From contig NZ_FNET01000003.1 of NCBI RefSeq assembly GCF_900100275.1, forward strand, positions 372,001 to 436,000: a DNA stretch of 64,000 nucleotides, in the 5' to 3' direction. Source of the stretch: Lentzea albidocapillata subsp. violacea. Lineage in GTDB: Bacteria > Actinomycetota > Actinomycetes > Mycobacteriales > Pseudonocardiaceae. Both the position numbers and the translations under genes were made by a program. Shown piece by piece: positions 52,467 through 61,903 of this stretch; position 1 is the first letter of the stretch, and every line of letters starts with the position of its first letter. The notes beneath the pieces were generated by a model that was not told the origin of the DNA, made no database searches, and saw nothing but the letters and a program-made list of their open reading frames with translations.

Positions 52467-54236
52467 CTACCTCTCTCCGGAGTATGCACGTTCACAGGTG
52501 ACCTCAGTCACCGCAACACTTTCGAGTGACTTCCTTGCGTTGTGGCGCGCGAGGTTCCACTCCCGCCAGTCCTGCTCGACGGTGCGATTCTTCATCCACC
52601 GCAAGGCACACGAGCGTTCGTGCGCGGGCAGCCTGACCAACGCGGGCACCGCGTCCTCCGACAACTGCGACAGGTAGTACGTGTCGATCTTCTTCGTCGC
52701 CTCGAACCGCGACACGTTGTAGTCGGCGACCATCCGTTCGGGGTTCATCGCCAGCACCGCAAGGAAGAACGCGGCACCGCTCGCGACGATCGCCTTGGGC
52801 AACCAGTTGGCGCGCAACGAGATCCCGCTCGCGATCACCATCAGGTACACGACCGCCAGCCACAGCTCGCACGACGCGACGAGCAGCCGCAGCACCGTCC
52901 AGCCGTACGCCTGCTGGTAGAACCACATGCGGCTCAAGGCACTCGCCACGATGACCAGCGTGAGAACAGCCAGCGAACCGAGCAACACCCGCAGCCACAA
53001 CTGTTCCTGCTTCGTCTTCTTCACGGCGAACCGCGCGACACCGGCAATTACGCCGAGCGTGAGAACGGCGACCCACAGCAGCTGCCAGAACCCGGTCCGC
53101 GCGTACTCGGCGAACGTCACGCCCGCCGTCTTCATCACGTAGGTCTCGCCACCGAACAGCACCGCGAGCTGCGTGCCCACGAACCCGGTGAACAACACCA
53201 CGAGCACACCGACGGGCAGCCCGTAGTCCTTGAGCCGCAACGATCCCGGCTTCGCCTCGGCGTCCTCGTCGATCTCCGGCGGCGCCGCCACCAGATAGCA
53301 GGCCCCCAGAGCACCAAGCGCCGCAACGACTCCGAAGAACGCCTTCTGCACGTACGTGCCGAGTTCGAGGTCCGGCACCAGGCCTTCGAGGAAGTCGTTG
53401 AACCCCTTGTCCGCCCCGGCCAGCAGCGACCCGAAGACCACCAGCAACACCAGCGCCACACCGGCGGAGACGAACGGCCGGATCCCGATCCGCCCCCGCC
53501 TGCGGAGCCCCTTGGCAACCCAGGGAATGGACCGAAGCCCACCCAGCCCGACACCCAGCGTGCCGAACACGAGCCCCCGCACGGTCCTGCCGCCGGCCAT
53601 GGCGATCGAACCGCACAACATCGACGCCATCAGCGACAGCGGGAACACCCACTCCGCGGCGCGCAGGAAGCCCATCGCGAGGAACGCCAGCGCACCCGCC
53701 AGCCACAGCGCCCGCTCGACGGTAGGCCTGCCCGCGTAGAACAGCACCCCGCCGACACCGGCCAGCCCCGCCAGGAACCAGCCGATGCCGTTGTTCGGCA
53801 CGGCGAGGAACGCGCCACCCAGCCCCGCCACGAGGCCCGCGACCAGGGCTTTGCCCGGTGCGCCGGTCGTGGGTGGCCGCCACCAGGGCATGAACGGAAC
53901 CCCCGGGGTCGCCATGGCGGACATCGGGGCCGGGTAGCGGGGCTGGCCCTGCCACGCAGACGGCGGCGGCAGGGTGGCGGTGACGACAGGAGCAGGAGAC
54001 GGTACTTCGGCGGGCTTGGGCTCCTCCTCGACCTCGACGGGCTTCCGCTCCGAAACCTTCGGGGTCTCGGAAACCCTGGGGGCCTCCGAAACCTTCGGGG
54101 CCTCGACATCCGCACCCTCCGCGGGTTCCGGTGAGCCCCCAGCGCCCACCGGCTTCCCGCTCCCGGACACCGGCCGATACCCGGCCTTGCGGAAGTTCCG
54201 GTACTTCGGCCGCCGAGCGGCCTTGTCGTCAGTCAT
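52467..54236 (-). CDS. DUF4153-type polytopic membrane protein
   Basis: The 589-residue protein starts with a disordered, Pro/Glu-rich region (1-125) that includes the short imperfect repeats PKVSEAPRVSETPKVSE. It then has ten or more membrane helices with FAEYARTGFWQLLWVAVLTLG, a DUF4153/DUF4173 hallmark, and an external C-terminal 90 residues rich in charged and aromatic residues. The function of the family is unknown. It lies 46 bases upstream of the synthetase gene on the same strand, with a possible promoter in between. Confidence 0.82.
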   Translation of the reverse strand: MTDDKAARRPKYRNFRKAGYRPVSGSGKPVGAGGSPEPAEGADVEAPKVSEAPRVSETPKVSERKPVEVEEEPKPAEVPSPAPVVTATLPPPSAWQGQPRYPAPMSAMATPGVPFMPWWRPPTTGAPGKALVAGLVAGLGGAFLAVPNNGIGWFLAGLAGVGGVLFYAGRPTVERALWLAGALAFLAMGFLRAAEWVFPLSLMASMLCGSIAMAGGRTVRGLVFGTLGVGLGGLRSIPWVAKGLRRRGRIGIRPFVSAGVALVLLVVFGSLLAGADKGFNDFLEGLVPDLELGTYVQKAFFGVVAALGALGACYLVAAPPEIDEDAEAKPGSLRLKDYGLPVGVLVVLFTGFVGTQLAVLFGGETYVMKTAGVTFAEYARTGFWQLLWVAVLTLGVIAGVARFAVKKTKQEQLWLRVLLGSLAVLTLVIVASALSRMWFYQQAYGWTVLRLLVASCELWLAVVYLMVIASGISLRANWLPKAIVASGAAFFLAVLAMNPERMVADYNVSRFEATKKIDTYYLSQLSEDAVPALVRLPAHERSCALRWMKNRTVEQDWREWNLARHNARKSLESVAVTEVTCERAYSGER

Positions 54237-54308
54237 GTCTCTCTCCCAAGCCCGGAAAACGGGCGTGCTTCATCGCCACACAAGCAAGCGGTCAGTTCGG
54301 GGCAAACG

Positions 54309-55307
54309 TCAGCGAGGCAAGGTCACCCGGATGCAGGATCCGGGCTCCACCACGGCGATCGTTCCGCCGTGCAGGTCCACCACCCATCGGGCGATGGCGA
54401 GCCCGAGCCCGGTCCCGCCACCGCCCGCCCTCTCCCCTCGGGTGAACCTCTCGAAGATCCGCGACCGGTCGGCCGGCGCGATGCCGGGTCCCTCGTCCCG
54501 GACCTCCAGCACCACGGACGACGCCGTGGAGTACCCGGCCACGGACACCAACCCCCCGGTGGGTCCGTGCCGGGCAGCGTTGTCCACCAGGTTCACCAGC
54601 ACCTGGTGCAGCCGCTCCCCGTCGGCGAGAACGGTCAGGTCCCCGGCGACGTCGATCGAGAACGAGGCCGAAGGGGCGGCCACCGCTGCCTCCGCCACCA
54701 CGTCGGCCACCAGGGACGAGACGGACAGCGTCTCCCGGTTCAGGGACAGCACGCCCGCGTCGATCTTCGACAGGTCCAGCAGTTCGGTGACCAGCCGCCC
54801 CAGCCGTTCGGTCTGCGCCAGCGCGGTCCGCATGGTCGCCGCGTCGGCCACCGCCACCCCGTCGACCACGTTCTCCAGCACGGCCTGCAACGCCGTGATC
54901 GGGGTCCGCAGCTCGTGCGACACGTTCGCGATCAGCTCCCGCCGCTGCTGGTCCGCGGCGGCGAGATCGGCGGCCATCACCGTGAACGCCTCGGCCAGCT
55001 GCCCGACCTCGTCCGACGACGTGGCGCGGACCGACCGCGAGTAGTCCCCGGAGGCCATCGACCGGGCGGCAGAGGTCATCTCCCGCAACGGCGAGGTCAT
55101 GCCGTGCGCGAGCAACTGCGAGGTCAGCAACCCCAGCACGAGAGCGATCAGCGTCGTCCGAGGCGGCAACCACCCGGTCACGTAACGGAAGTAGGCGAAC
55201 GAAACACACCCGGACACCACGATCACGATGCCGAGCTTGAGCTTGATCGACTGCACCGAGTCCAGCGGCCGCGGCAGCATGTCCAGCAGATCCAGCAACC
55301 GCCTCAC
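54309..55307 (-). CDS. OmpR-type sensor histidine kinase
   Basis: The 332-residue kinase has two close membrane helices (about 25-45 and 52-72) and so almost no outside loop. A HAMP domain (GMTSPLREMTSAARSMASGDYS), the phosphoacceptor box LIANVSHELRTPITAL and a complete ATPase domain (NLVDNAARHG, VRDEGPGI, GGTGLGLAIARWV) follow. It begins at a GTG that overlaps the regulator stop (GTGA). With no sensor domain it may sense through the membrane or a partner. Confidence 0.9.
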   Translation of the reverse strand: MRRLLDLLDMLPRPLDSVQSIKLKLGIVIVVSGCVSFAYFRYVTGWLPPRTTLIALVLGLLTSQLLAHGMTSPLREMTSAARSMASGDYSRSVRATSSDEVGQLAEAFTVMAADLAAADQQRRELIANVSHELRTPITALQAVLENVVDGVAVADAATMRTALAQTERLGRLVTELLDLSKIDAGVLSLNRETLSVSSLVADVVAEAAVAAPSASFSIDVAGDLTVLADGERLHQVLVNLVDNAARHGPTGGLVSVAGYSTASSVVLEVRDEGPGIAPADRSRIFERFTRGERAGGGGTGLGLAIARWVVDLHGGTIAVVEPGSCIRVTLPR

Positions 55308-55993
55308 GAGGACACCTTCTTCACGGGTACCTCCAGCGCGTACCCCACCCCGTGCACGGTCCGGATCAGGTCGGCCCCGAGCTTGCGCCGCAGTGCCTTC
55401 ACGTGGCTGTCGACCGTCCGCGACGACGCTCCCTCGTGCCACCCGCACGCCTCCGCCAGCAACCGTTCCCTGGCCTGCACGGCGGACGGCCGCTCGGCCA
55501 GGAACACCAGCAGGTCGTACTCGGTGGGCGTCAGGTGGGCCTCGACCCCGGACCGCGACACCCGCCGCGAAGCCAGGTCGATCACCAGGTCACCCAGCTC
55601 CATCGACTGCGTCGACGTCGCCCTCGACACCCGGCGCAGCAGCACGTGCACCCGTGCCGCCAGCTCGCGCATCGAGAACGGCTTCGTCAGGTAGTCGTCC
55701 GCCCCCACGGCGAGCCCGACCAGCAGATCGGTCTCGTCCCCCCGCGCGGTCAGCATCAGCACCGGCACCGACCGCGACGCCTGGATCCGCCGGCACACCT
55801 CGAGCCCGTCGAACCCCGGCAGCATCACGTCGAGAACGACCAGGTCAGGGAGGAACGCGGCCGCCTGGGCGACCCCGGAGGGCCCGTCATGAGCCACCGA
55901 CACCAGGAACCCCTCGGCCCGCAGCCGCACGGCCACGGACTCGGCGATCGTGATGTCGTCCTCCACGACGAGCACCCTGCGCTGACCTGTCAT
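55304..55993 (-). CDS. OmpR/PhoB-family response regulator
   Basis: The 229-residue regulator has a receiver domain (VLVVEDDITIAES, phosphoacceptor Asp in LVVLDVMLPGFDG, Lys in YLTKPF) and a winged-helix effector domain ending RTVDSHVKALRRKLG and VHGVGYALEVP. It is the first gene of the two-gene operon and is divergent from recD2 with an 84-base gap. Confidence 0.93.
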   Translation of the reverse strand: MTGQRRVLVVEDDITIAESVAVRLRAEGFLVSVAHDGPSGVAQAAAFLPDLVVLDVMLPGFDGLEVCRRIQASRSVPVLMLTARGDETDLLVGLAVGADDYLTKPFSMRELAARVHVLLRRVSRATSTQSMELGDLVIDLASRRVSRSGVEAHLTPTEYDLLVFLAERPSAVQARERLLAEACGWHEGASSRTVDSHVKALRRKLGADLIRTVHGVGYALEVPVKKVSS

Positions 55994-56077
55994 GACGGCG
56001 ACTTTATGGGTATGTCGTGGAGGACGCCGGGACAAGTTGTGAAGATCGTGTGCAGACCCGCGCTGTAGGTTCGCACC

Positions 56078-58243
56078 ATGAACGTCCTCGAAGCGGTCCT
56101 GGAGAGGATCACGTACGCCAACGAGGACAACGGCTACACCGTCGCCAAGGTCGACACCGGCCGCGGTGACCTGGTCACGGTCGTCGGCGCGCTGCTCGGT
56201 GCGCAGCCTGGCGAGTCGATCCGCATGCGCGGTACCTGGGGCTCGCACCCGCAGTACGGCAAGCAGTTCCACGTCGACGACTACACGACGATCCTGCCCG
56301 CGACGATCCAGGGCATCCGCCGCTACCTCGGCTCCGGCCTGATCAAGGGCATCGGCCCGGTGCTCGCGGACAAGATCGTCACCCACTTCGGCGTGGACGC
56401 CCTGGACGTCATCGAGCACTCCCCGGAACGCCTGATCGAGGTCCCGAAGCTCGGCCCCAAGCGCACCAAGCTCATCGCGGACGCCTGGGAGGAGCAGAAG
56501 GCCATCAAGGAGGTCATGGTCTTCCTGCAGGGCGTCGGCGTCTCCACGAGCCTCGCCGTCCGCGTCTACAAGCAGTACGGGGACAAGGCCATCGAGGTCG
56601 TCAGGGAGGAGCCGTACCGGCTGGCGGGCGACGTCTGGGGCATCGGTTTCAAGACCGCCGACGTGATCGCGAAGGCCGTCGGCATCCCGCACGACAGCCC
56701 GCAACGCGTCAAGGCCGGCCTGCAGTTCACGCTCTCCGAGGCCACCGGCGACGGCAACTGCTACCTGCCGGAACAGGCCCTCATCGCGGAGGCCATCAAG
56801 ATCCTCCAGGTCGACACCGGCCTGGTCATCGACTGCCTGGCGGAGCTCGTCGAGGAAGAGGGCGTGGTCCGCGAGGAGCTCCCGGACGACGAGATCGCCG
56901 TCTACCTGGTCCCGTTCCACCGCGCCGAGATCTCGATGGCGGCGCAGCTCAAACGCCTGCTGCACGCGGACACCGACCGGATGCCGAGCTTCGCCACCGT
57001 CGACTGGGACAAGGCCCTCGCCTGGCTCGGCACGGATCTCGAGGAACACCAGGAGGCAGCGGTCAAGCTGGCTCTGACTCGGAAGGTCGCCGTGCTGACC
57101 GGCGGCCCCGGCTGCGGCAAGAGCTTCACGGTCCGCTCGATCGTCCGCCTGGCCCAGGCGAAAGGCGCCAAGATCGTGCTGGCCGCGCCCACCGGACGCG
57201 CCGCGAAACGCCTCGCCGAGCTGACCGGCCACGAGGCCCGCACCGTCCACCGCCTGCTCGAACTCAGGCCCGGCGGTGACGCGGCGTACGACCGCGACCA
57301 CCCGCTCGACGCCGACCTGGTGGTCGTCGACGAGGCCTCGATGCTCGACCTGTTGCTGGCCAACAAACTCGTGAAGGCCGTTCCGCCCGGCGCGCACCTC
57401 CTCCTGGTCGGCGACGTCGACCAGCTGCCGTCCGTCGGCGCGGGGGAGGTGCTCAGGGACGTGCTGGCACAGGGAAGCCCGATCCCGAACGTCCGCCTGA
57501 CGCACATCTTCCGCCAGGCCCAGGAGTCCGGCGTGGTCACGAACGCCCACCGCATCAACAGCGGCGACTACCCGATCATCCAGGGACTCCCGGACTTCTT
57601 CCTCTTCAGCGCCGACGAGGCCGAGGACGCGGCCACGCTGACCGTCGACGTCGTCGCGAACCGCATCCCGCGCAAGTTCCGCCTCGACCCGCGCAAGGAC
57701 ATCCAGGTCCTCGCCCCGATGCACCGCGGCCCGGCCGGCGCGGGCGCGCTCAACACGGTGCTCCAGGAAGCCCTCACGCCCTCCCGCGACAACCTGCCGG
57801 AGAAGCGCTTCGGCGGCAGGGTGTTCAAGGTCGGCGACAAGGTCACCCAGATCCGCAACAACTACGACAAAGGCAAGAACGGCGTCTTCAACGGCACCCT
57901 CGGCGTCGTCATCGCGCTCGACACCGTCGAGCAGAAGCTGACCATCCGCACCGACGAGGACGAGGAGGTCGACTACGAGTTCTCCGAGCTGGACGAGCTC
58001 AGCCACGCCTACGCCATGACCATCCACCGCTCACAGGGCAGCGAGTACCCGTGCGTGGTCATCCCGATCACGACCAGCGCGTGGATGATGCTGCAACGGA
58101 ACCTGCTCTACACCGCCGTCACGCGCGCGAAGAAGCTCGTGGTGCTCGTGGGCAGCAAGAGAGCCATCGGCCAGGCCGTGCGCACCGTCGGCGCGGGCCG
58201 CCGCCACACGGCACTGGCCCACCGCCTCAGCACCGACCGGTAG
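56078..58243 (+). CDS. recD2: RecD2-like ATP-dependent DNA helicase
   Basis: The 721-residue protein has the RecD2 N-terminal domain with tandem helix-hairpin-helix segments (YLGSGLIKGIGPVLADKI, GDVWGIGFKTADVIAKAVG). An SF1B helicase core follows, with Walker A TGGPGCGKSFT near residue 345, DEASMLD as motif II, GDVDQLPSVG as motif III, and the UvrD_C_2 end THIHRSQG-type block (YAMTIHRSQGSEYP). It works 5' to 3' without RecB or RecC, in repair or at stalled forks. It is monocistronic. Confidence 0.93.
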   Translation: MNVLEAVLERITYANEDNGYTVAKVDTGRGDLVTVVGALLGAQPGESIRMRGTWGSHPQYGKQFHVDDYTTILPATIQGIRRYLGSGLIKGIGPVLADKIVTHFGVDALDVIEHSPERLIEVPKLGPKRTKLIADAWEEQKAIKEVMVFLQGVGVSTSLAVRVYKQYGDKAIEVVREEPYRLAGDVWGIGFKTADVIAKAVGIPHDSPQRVKAGLQFTLSEATGDGNCYLPEQALIAEAIKILQVDTGLVIDCLAELVEEEGVVREELPDDEIAVYLVPFHRAEISMAAQLKRLLHADTDRMPSFATVDWDKALAWLGTDLEEHQEAAVKLALTRKVAVLTGGPGCGKSFTVRSIVRLAQAKGAKIVLAAPTGRAAKRLAELTGHEARTVHRLLELRPGGDAAYDRDHPLDADLVVVDEASMLDLLLANKLVKAVPPGAHLLLVGDVDQLPSVGAGEVLRDVLAQGSPIPNVRLTHIFRQAQESGVVTNAHRINSGDYPIIQGLPDFFLFSADEAEDAATLTVDVVANRIPRKFRLDPRKDIQVLAPMHRGPAGAGALNTVLQEALTPSRDNLPEKRFGGRVFKVGDKVTQIRNNYDKGKNGVFNGTLGVVIALDTVEQKLTIRTDEDEEVDYEFSELDELSHAYAMTIHRSQGSEYPCVVIPITTSAWMMLQRNLLYTAVTRAKKLVVLVGSKRAIGQAVRTVGAGRRHTALAHRLSTDR

Positions 58244-58302
58244 TCATCCGGTCGGTCGAACGGACTGGCGGTACTCGGCCGAACGGTCGATCATCGTTGA
58301 TC

Positions 58303-59580
58303 ATGCGGACCGCCGTCGCCCTGCTCGCCTGCCTGGCCCTCCTGTTCAGTCCCGCCCCGGCTCCAGCGGAGGGTCCACAAGCGACATACGTGCTGCGCGT
58401 GCCCGCCCCGATGGGTGAATCCGCGCAACGGTTGCTGGGCCTCGGTTACGACGTGCTGGAGCAGCGCGACGGCGACGACCTGTTCGTCGTCGGCGACCCG
58501 CGGACCTCTCAGGAGCTCCGCGCCGACGGCTTCCCGTCCACCGTCGAGACCGCGATGCCCCCGGCCCAATGGGCACCACGTTCACTCGGAGACACGACGT
58601 ACTACGGCGGTTACCGGACGATCACCGCGCATCTCGCCCACCTCGACGAAGTCGCCCGGGCACACCCCGGACTCGCGACCGTCGTCGACTACGGCGACTC
58701 CTGGCGCAAGACCCAGGGCAGCGGCGGACACGACCTGAAAGCCATCTGCATCACCCGGAATAGCCCAGGTGACTGCGCGTTGACCCCCACCGCGCCGAAA
58801 CCGCGCCTGTTCGTGATGGGCCAGCTGCACGCCCGCGAGATCACCACCGGCGACATGGCGTGGCGGTTCGTCGACGACCTGGTCGGCTCGGACCTCACCG
58901 CGATGCTCGCTGACCTGGAGGTCTGGGTCGTCCCGATCGCCAACCCGGACGGCGTCGAGATCGTAGAGTCCGGCGGCGACTTGCCCGTGCTGCAGCGCAA
59001 GAACGCCAACGGCACGTGCACCTCCGGCCCGCGTGGCGTCGACCTCAACCGCAACGCGGGCTCGCACTGGGGCGAGGTCGGCTCGTCCACGAACAAGTGC
59101 AGCGAGACCTACCGGGGCTCGCGCGCCGACTCCGAGGTGGAGGTGCAGGCACTGGAGTCGTTGTGGCGCAAGCTCTACCGCGACACCCGCGCGCCGGGCG
59201 ACACCGCGGCGGCCTCCGCCGACACGACCGGCGCCGTCATCTCCATGCACAGCTACGGCGACTACGTGCTCTTCCCGTGGGGCTGGAGCACGCAGAAGAC
59301 GGGCAACGACGCCGCCCTGCGCAGGATCGCGAACGACATGGCCGCGCTGTCCGGCTTCACGGCCGGCCAGCCGGGCGAGGTGCTCTACAACGCGTCCGGA
59401 GCCACCGACGACTGGGTGTACGACGACCTGGGCGTGCCGAGCTTCGTCTGGGAGATCGGCGCCGGCTTCGGCAGGTGCGGTGGCTTCCTGCCGCCGTTCT
59501 CCTGCCAGAAGGACGTGCATTGGCCGAAAGTGCGTCCCATGCTCGTTTCGGCCATGAACGCAGCAAAACGCCCGTACTGA
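58303..59580 (+). CDS. Secreted M14 zinc carboxypeptidase
   Basis: The 425-residue protein has a signal peptide (residues 1-24, ending APA) and a short propeptide. The catalytic domain has zinc ligands in GQLHAREITTG (HxxE) and the His of ISMHSYGDYVLFPWG, the substrate-binding VDLNRNAGSHWG, and the catalytic Glu in FVWEIGAGFG. It resembles Streptomyces carboxypeptidase T/SG and should trim C-terminal residues outside the cell. The ATG at 58303 is chosen because it opens the signal peptide. Confidence 0.92.
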   Translation: MRTAVALLACLALLFSPAPAPAEGPQATYVLRVPAPMGESAQRLLGLGYDVLEQRDGDDLFVVGDPRTSQELRADGFPSTVETAMPPAQWAPRSLGDTTYYGGYRTITAHLAHLDEVARAHPGLATVVDYGDSWRKTQGSGGHDLKAICITRNSPGDCALTPTAPKPRLFVMGQLHAREITTGDMAWRFVDDLVGSDLTAMLADLEVWVVPIANPDGVEIVESGGDLPVLQRKNANGTCTSGPRGVDLNRNAGSHWGEVGSSTNKCSETYRGSRADSEVEVQALESLWRKLYRDTRAPGDTAAASADTTGAVISMHSYGDYVLFPWGWSTQKTGNDAALRRIANDMAALSGFTAGQPGEVLYNASGATDDWVYDDLGVPSFVWEIGAGFGRCGGFLPPFSCQKDVHWPKVRPMLVSAMNAAKRPY

Positions 59581-59682
59581 ACGGAGCAAGGGTCTTCGCC
59601 GACGTTCTCAGCAAAACCCCTAGGGTCTTCGTACGACTGAAGGTGGATGCGCGCCGGTGCCCCGCCCCGACAAGGTGTGCGC

Positions 59683-60774
59683 ATGGGGATTCGATTGGTA
59701 GCCACAGTCACCGCGACGAGCCTGCTGGCTCTGACCACGGTGGGCGTCGCGTCGGCGGACACGTCGAGCGTTGACCGCCAGGTCGTCCAGCAGGCTCTGG
59801 ACCAGATCACGCAGAGCGGGGCGGCGCTCGGCGTGCAGACCAGGATCACGGACGGACGGCAGCGCTTCACCGCCCGTTCCGGCAAGGCCGCACTGAACAG
59901 CGCCAGGCCGGTGCCGGAGAACGGCAGGTTCCGCGTCGGCAGCATCACCAAGACGTTCGTGTCGACGGTGACGTTGCAACTCGCCGGCGAGGGGAAGGTC
60001 GACCTGGACGCACCGGTCGTCCGCTACCTGCCCGGCCTGGTCGACAGCCGCATCACCGTCCGCCAGGTCCTGCAGCACACGAGCGGACTCTTCAACTACA
60101 CCAGCACGTTGCCGCTCAGCCCGGACGAGTTCGAGCAGATCCGCTACAAGAACTGGTCGCCGCAGGAGCTGCTCGCCCTCTCGACCTCGAAGCCGCTCGA
60201 CTTCGAGCCCGGCACGCGGTGGAGCTACTCCAACACCAACTACGTCGTCGCCGGCCTGCTGATCGAGAAGATCACCGGCAAGCCGTACGAGAGGGCTGTC
60301 GAGCAGCGGATCCTGAAGCCGTTGCGCCTCAACGACACCGAGGTGCCGGGCGGCAAGGTCGGCATCAGCGGCCCGCACGCCCGCGCGTACTGGACCGTGG
60401 CGGGCAAGCCGGCCGAGATCACCCGCATGAACCCGTCGGTCGCCTGGGCCGCCGGCGAGATGATCTCCACGACGCGTGACCTCGACACCTTCGTCACCGC
60501 CCTGTCGAGCGGCAAGCTGCTCAAGCCCGCGCAGCAGCAGGAGATCAGCAAGACCACCGCCGTGAGCCCGCAGTACGGTCTCGGCCTGCAGGTGGAGACC
60601 CTGCCGTGCGGCACCAAGGTGTGGGGCCACGGCGGCGGCATCCCGGGCTACTCGTCGCAGCTGCTGACCACGCCGGACAGCAAGAAGCGCTTCGAGTTGA
60701 ACGCCACCAGCGGGCCCACCGAAGGCGACCCGGGTGACGCCTTCACCAAGCTCCTGACCGAGGTCTTCTGCTGA
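59683..60774 (+). CDS. Secreted serine beta-lactamase-fold hydrolase (D,D-peptidase-like), copy 1
   Basis: The 363-residue protein has a signal peptide (ending ASA near residue 26) and the serine beta-lactamase/class C fold: VGSITKTF with Ser87 and Lys90, WSYSNTNYVVAG as the YxN motif, and GHGGGIPGYSS as the third (KTG-like) box. Relatives are Streptomyces R61 D-alanyl-D-alanine carboxypeptidase and peptide esterases. AAGG precedes ATG 59683 by seven bases. It is followed after two bases by a close paralogue, clearly a tandem duplication. Confidence 0.9.
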   Translation: MGIRLVATVTATSLLALTTVGVASADTSSVDRQVVQQALDQITQSGAALGVQTRITDGRQRFTARSGKAALNSARPVPENGRFRVGSITKTFVSTVTLQLAGEGKVDLDAPVVRYLPGLVDSRITVRQVLQHTSGLFNYTSTLPLSPDEFEQIRYKNWSPQELLALSTSKPLDFEPGTRWSYSNTNYVVAGLLIEKITGKPYERAVEQRILKPLRLNDTEVPGGKVGISGPHARAYWTVAGKPAEITRMNPSVAWAAGEMISTTRDLDTFVTALSSGKLLKPAQQQEISKTTAVSPQYGLGLQVETLPCGTKVWGHGGGIPGYSSQLLTTPDSKKRFELNATSGPTEGDPGDAFTKLLTEVFC

Positions 60775-60776
60775 TC

Positions 60777-61841
60777 ATGAAATTGGTAGCCGCACTCACC
60801 GCGGCCACCCTGCTCGCCACGGCCGGTGTCGCCTCCGCGGCACCGGCCCGGCAGGGTGCCGTGCAGGAGATCATCGACCAGCTGACGAAGTCCGGTGGCG
60901 CACTGGGCATCCAGGCACGGATCAACGGCCGTGACACCGTCCGCTCCGGCATCGCCGAGCTGGGCTCTCGCAAACCCGTGCCGCACAACGGAACCTTCCG
61001 CATCGGCAGCGTCACCAAGCCGTTCGTCTCGACCGTGGTCCTGCAGCTCGCGGGGGAGGGGAAGCTCGGCCTGGACGCGCCGGTGTCGCGCCACCTGCCC
61101 GGCCTGGTCGACCACCGCATCACCGTCCGGCAGTTGTTGCAGCACACCAGCGGCCTCCACAACTACACGGACTCGATGCCGCTCGACCCGGCCGGGTTCC
61201 CGTCGATCCGCTTCAGGACCTGGACTCCGCAGGAGCTGCTCGCGTTCTCCACGAGCAAGCCGCTCGACTTCGAGCCCGGCACGCGATGGAGCTACTCCAA
61301 CACGAACTACGTCGTGGCGGGCCTGCTGGTCGAGAAGATCACCGGCAGGCCGTTCCAGCAAGAGGTCGAGCAGCGGATCCTCAAGCCGTTGCGACTCAAG
61401 GACACCGTGCTGCCGGGGAACTCGGTGGAGGTGCCCGGACCGCACGCGCACGGGTACTTCCCCGATGCCTCCGGCAAGCCCGTGGACGTCACGCGGCTCA
61501 ACCCGTCGTGGGGCTGGGCGGCGGGGGAGATGATCTCGACGACCCGCGACCTGGACACGTTCCTGACGGCCCTGCTGGCCGGAAAGCTGCTCAAACCCAT
61601 GCAGCAGAAGGAGCTGACGAAGACGTCGGCGGTGAGCCCTGACTACGGTCTGGGCGTCGCGGTCGCGTCGTTGCCCTGCGGTACGAAGATCTACGGCCAC
61701 GACGGCCAGATCCACGGCTACGGGACGATGATGGTCGGCTCGCCGAACGGCAAGCGCCTCGAACTGTCCATCACCGAGGCCGCCGGCGGCGGTACCCCTG
61801 GCGACGGCTACCGCAGGCTGCTGGACCAGGTGTTCTGCTGA
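60777..61841 (+). CDS. Secreted serine beta-lactamase-fold hydrolase (D,D-peptidase-like), copy 2
   Basis: The 354-residue paralogue of the previous protein shares long identical stretches such as LDFEPGTRWSYSNTNYVVAG. It has IGSVTKPF (catalytic Ser and Lys), YSNTNY and GHDGQIHGYG; the third box has Asp-Gly-Gln where copy 1 has Gly-Gly-Gly, so substrate preference may have changed. The signal peptide ends ASA near residue 21. The ATG lies two bases after the first stop, so the pair is one transcript, closed by a strong hairpin. Confidence 0.9.
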   Translation: MKLVAALTAATLLATAGVASAAPARQGAVQEIIDQLTKSGGALGIQARINGRDTVRSGIAELGSRKPVPHNGTFRIGSVTKPFVSTVVLQLAGEGKLGLDAPVSRHLPGLVDHRITVRQLLQHTSGLHNYTDSMPLDPAGFPSIRFRTWTPQELLAFSTSKPLDFEPGTRWSYSNTNYVVAGLLVEKITGRPFQQEVEQRILKPLRLKDTVLPGNSVEVPGPHAHGYFPDASGKPVDVTRLNPSWGWAAGEMISTTRDLDTFLTALLAGKLLKPMQQKELTKTSAVSPDYGLGVAVASLPCGTKIYGHDGQIHGYGTMMVGSPNGKRLELSITEAAGGGTPGDGYRRLLDQVFC

Positions 61842-61858
61842 CTTTTCGGCAAAACAAA

Positions 61859-61886
61859 AGGGGAGCTGGGTTGACCCAGCTCCCCT
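61859..61886. terminator. Perfect hairpin between convergent hydrolase and chitinase genes
   Basis: AGGGGAGCTGGG (61859-61870) and CCCAGCTCCCCT (61875-61886) form a perfect 12-pair stem with loop TTGA. A run of A precedes it on the plus strand, which gives a T-run for the minus-strand chitinase transcript, so it can act in both directions. Confidence 0.8.
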
Positions 61887-61903
61887 CCCGGCGTTGAGAA
61901 GGA

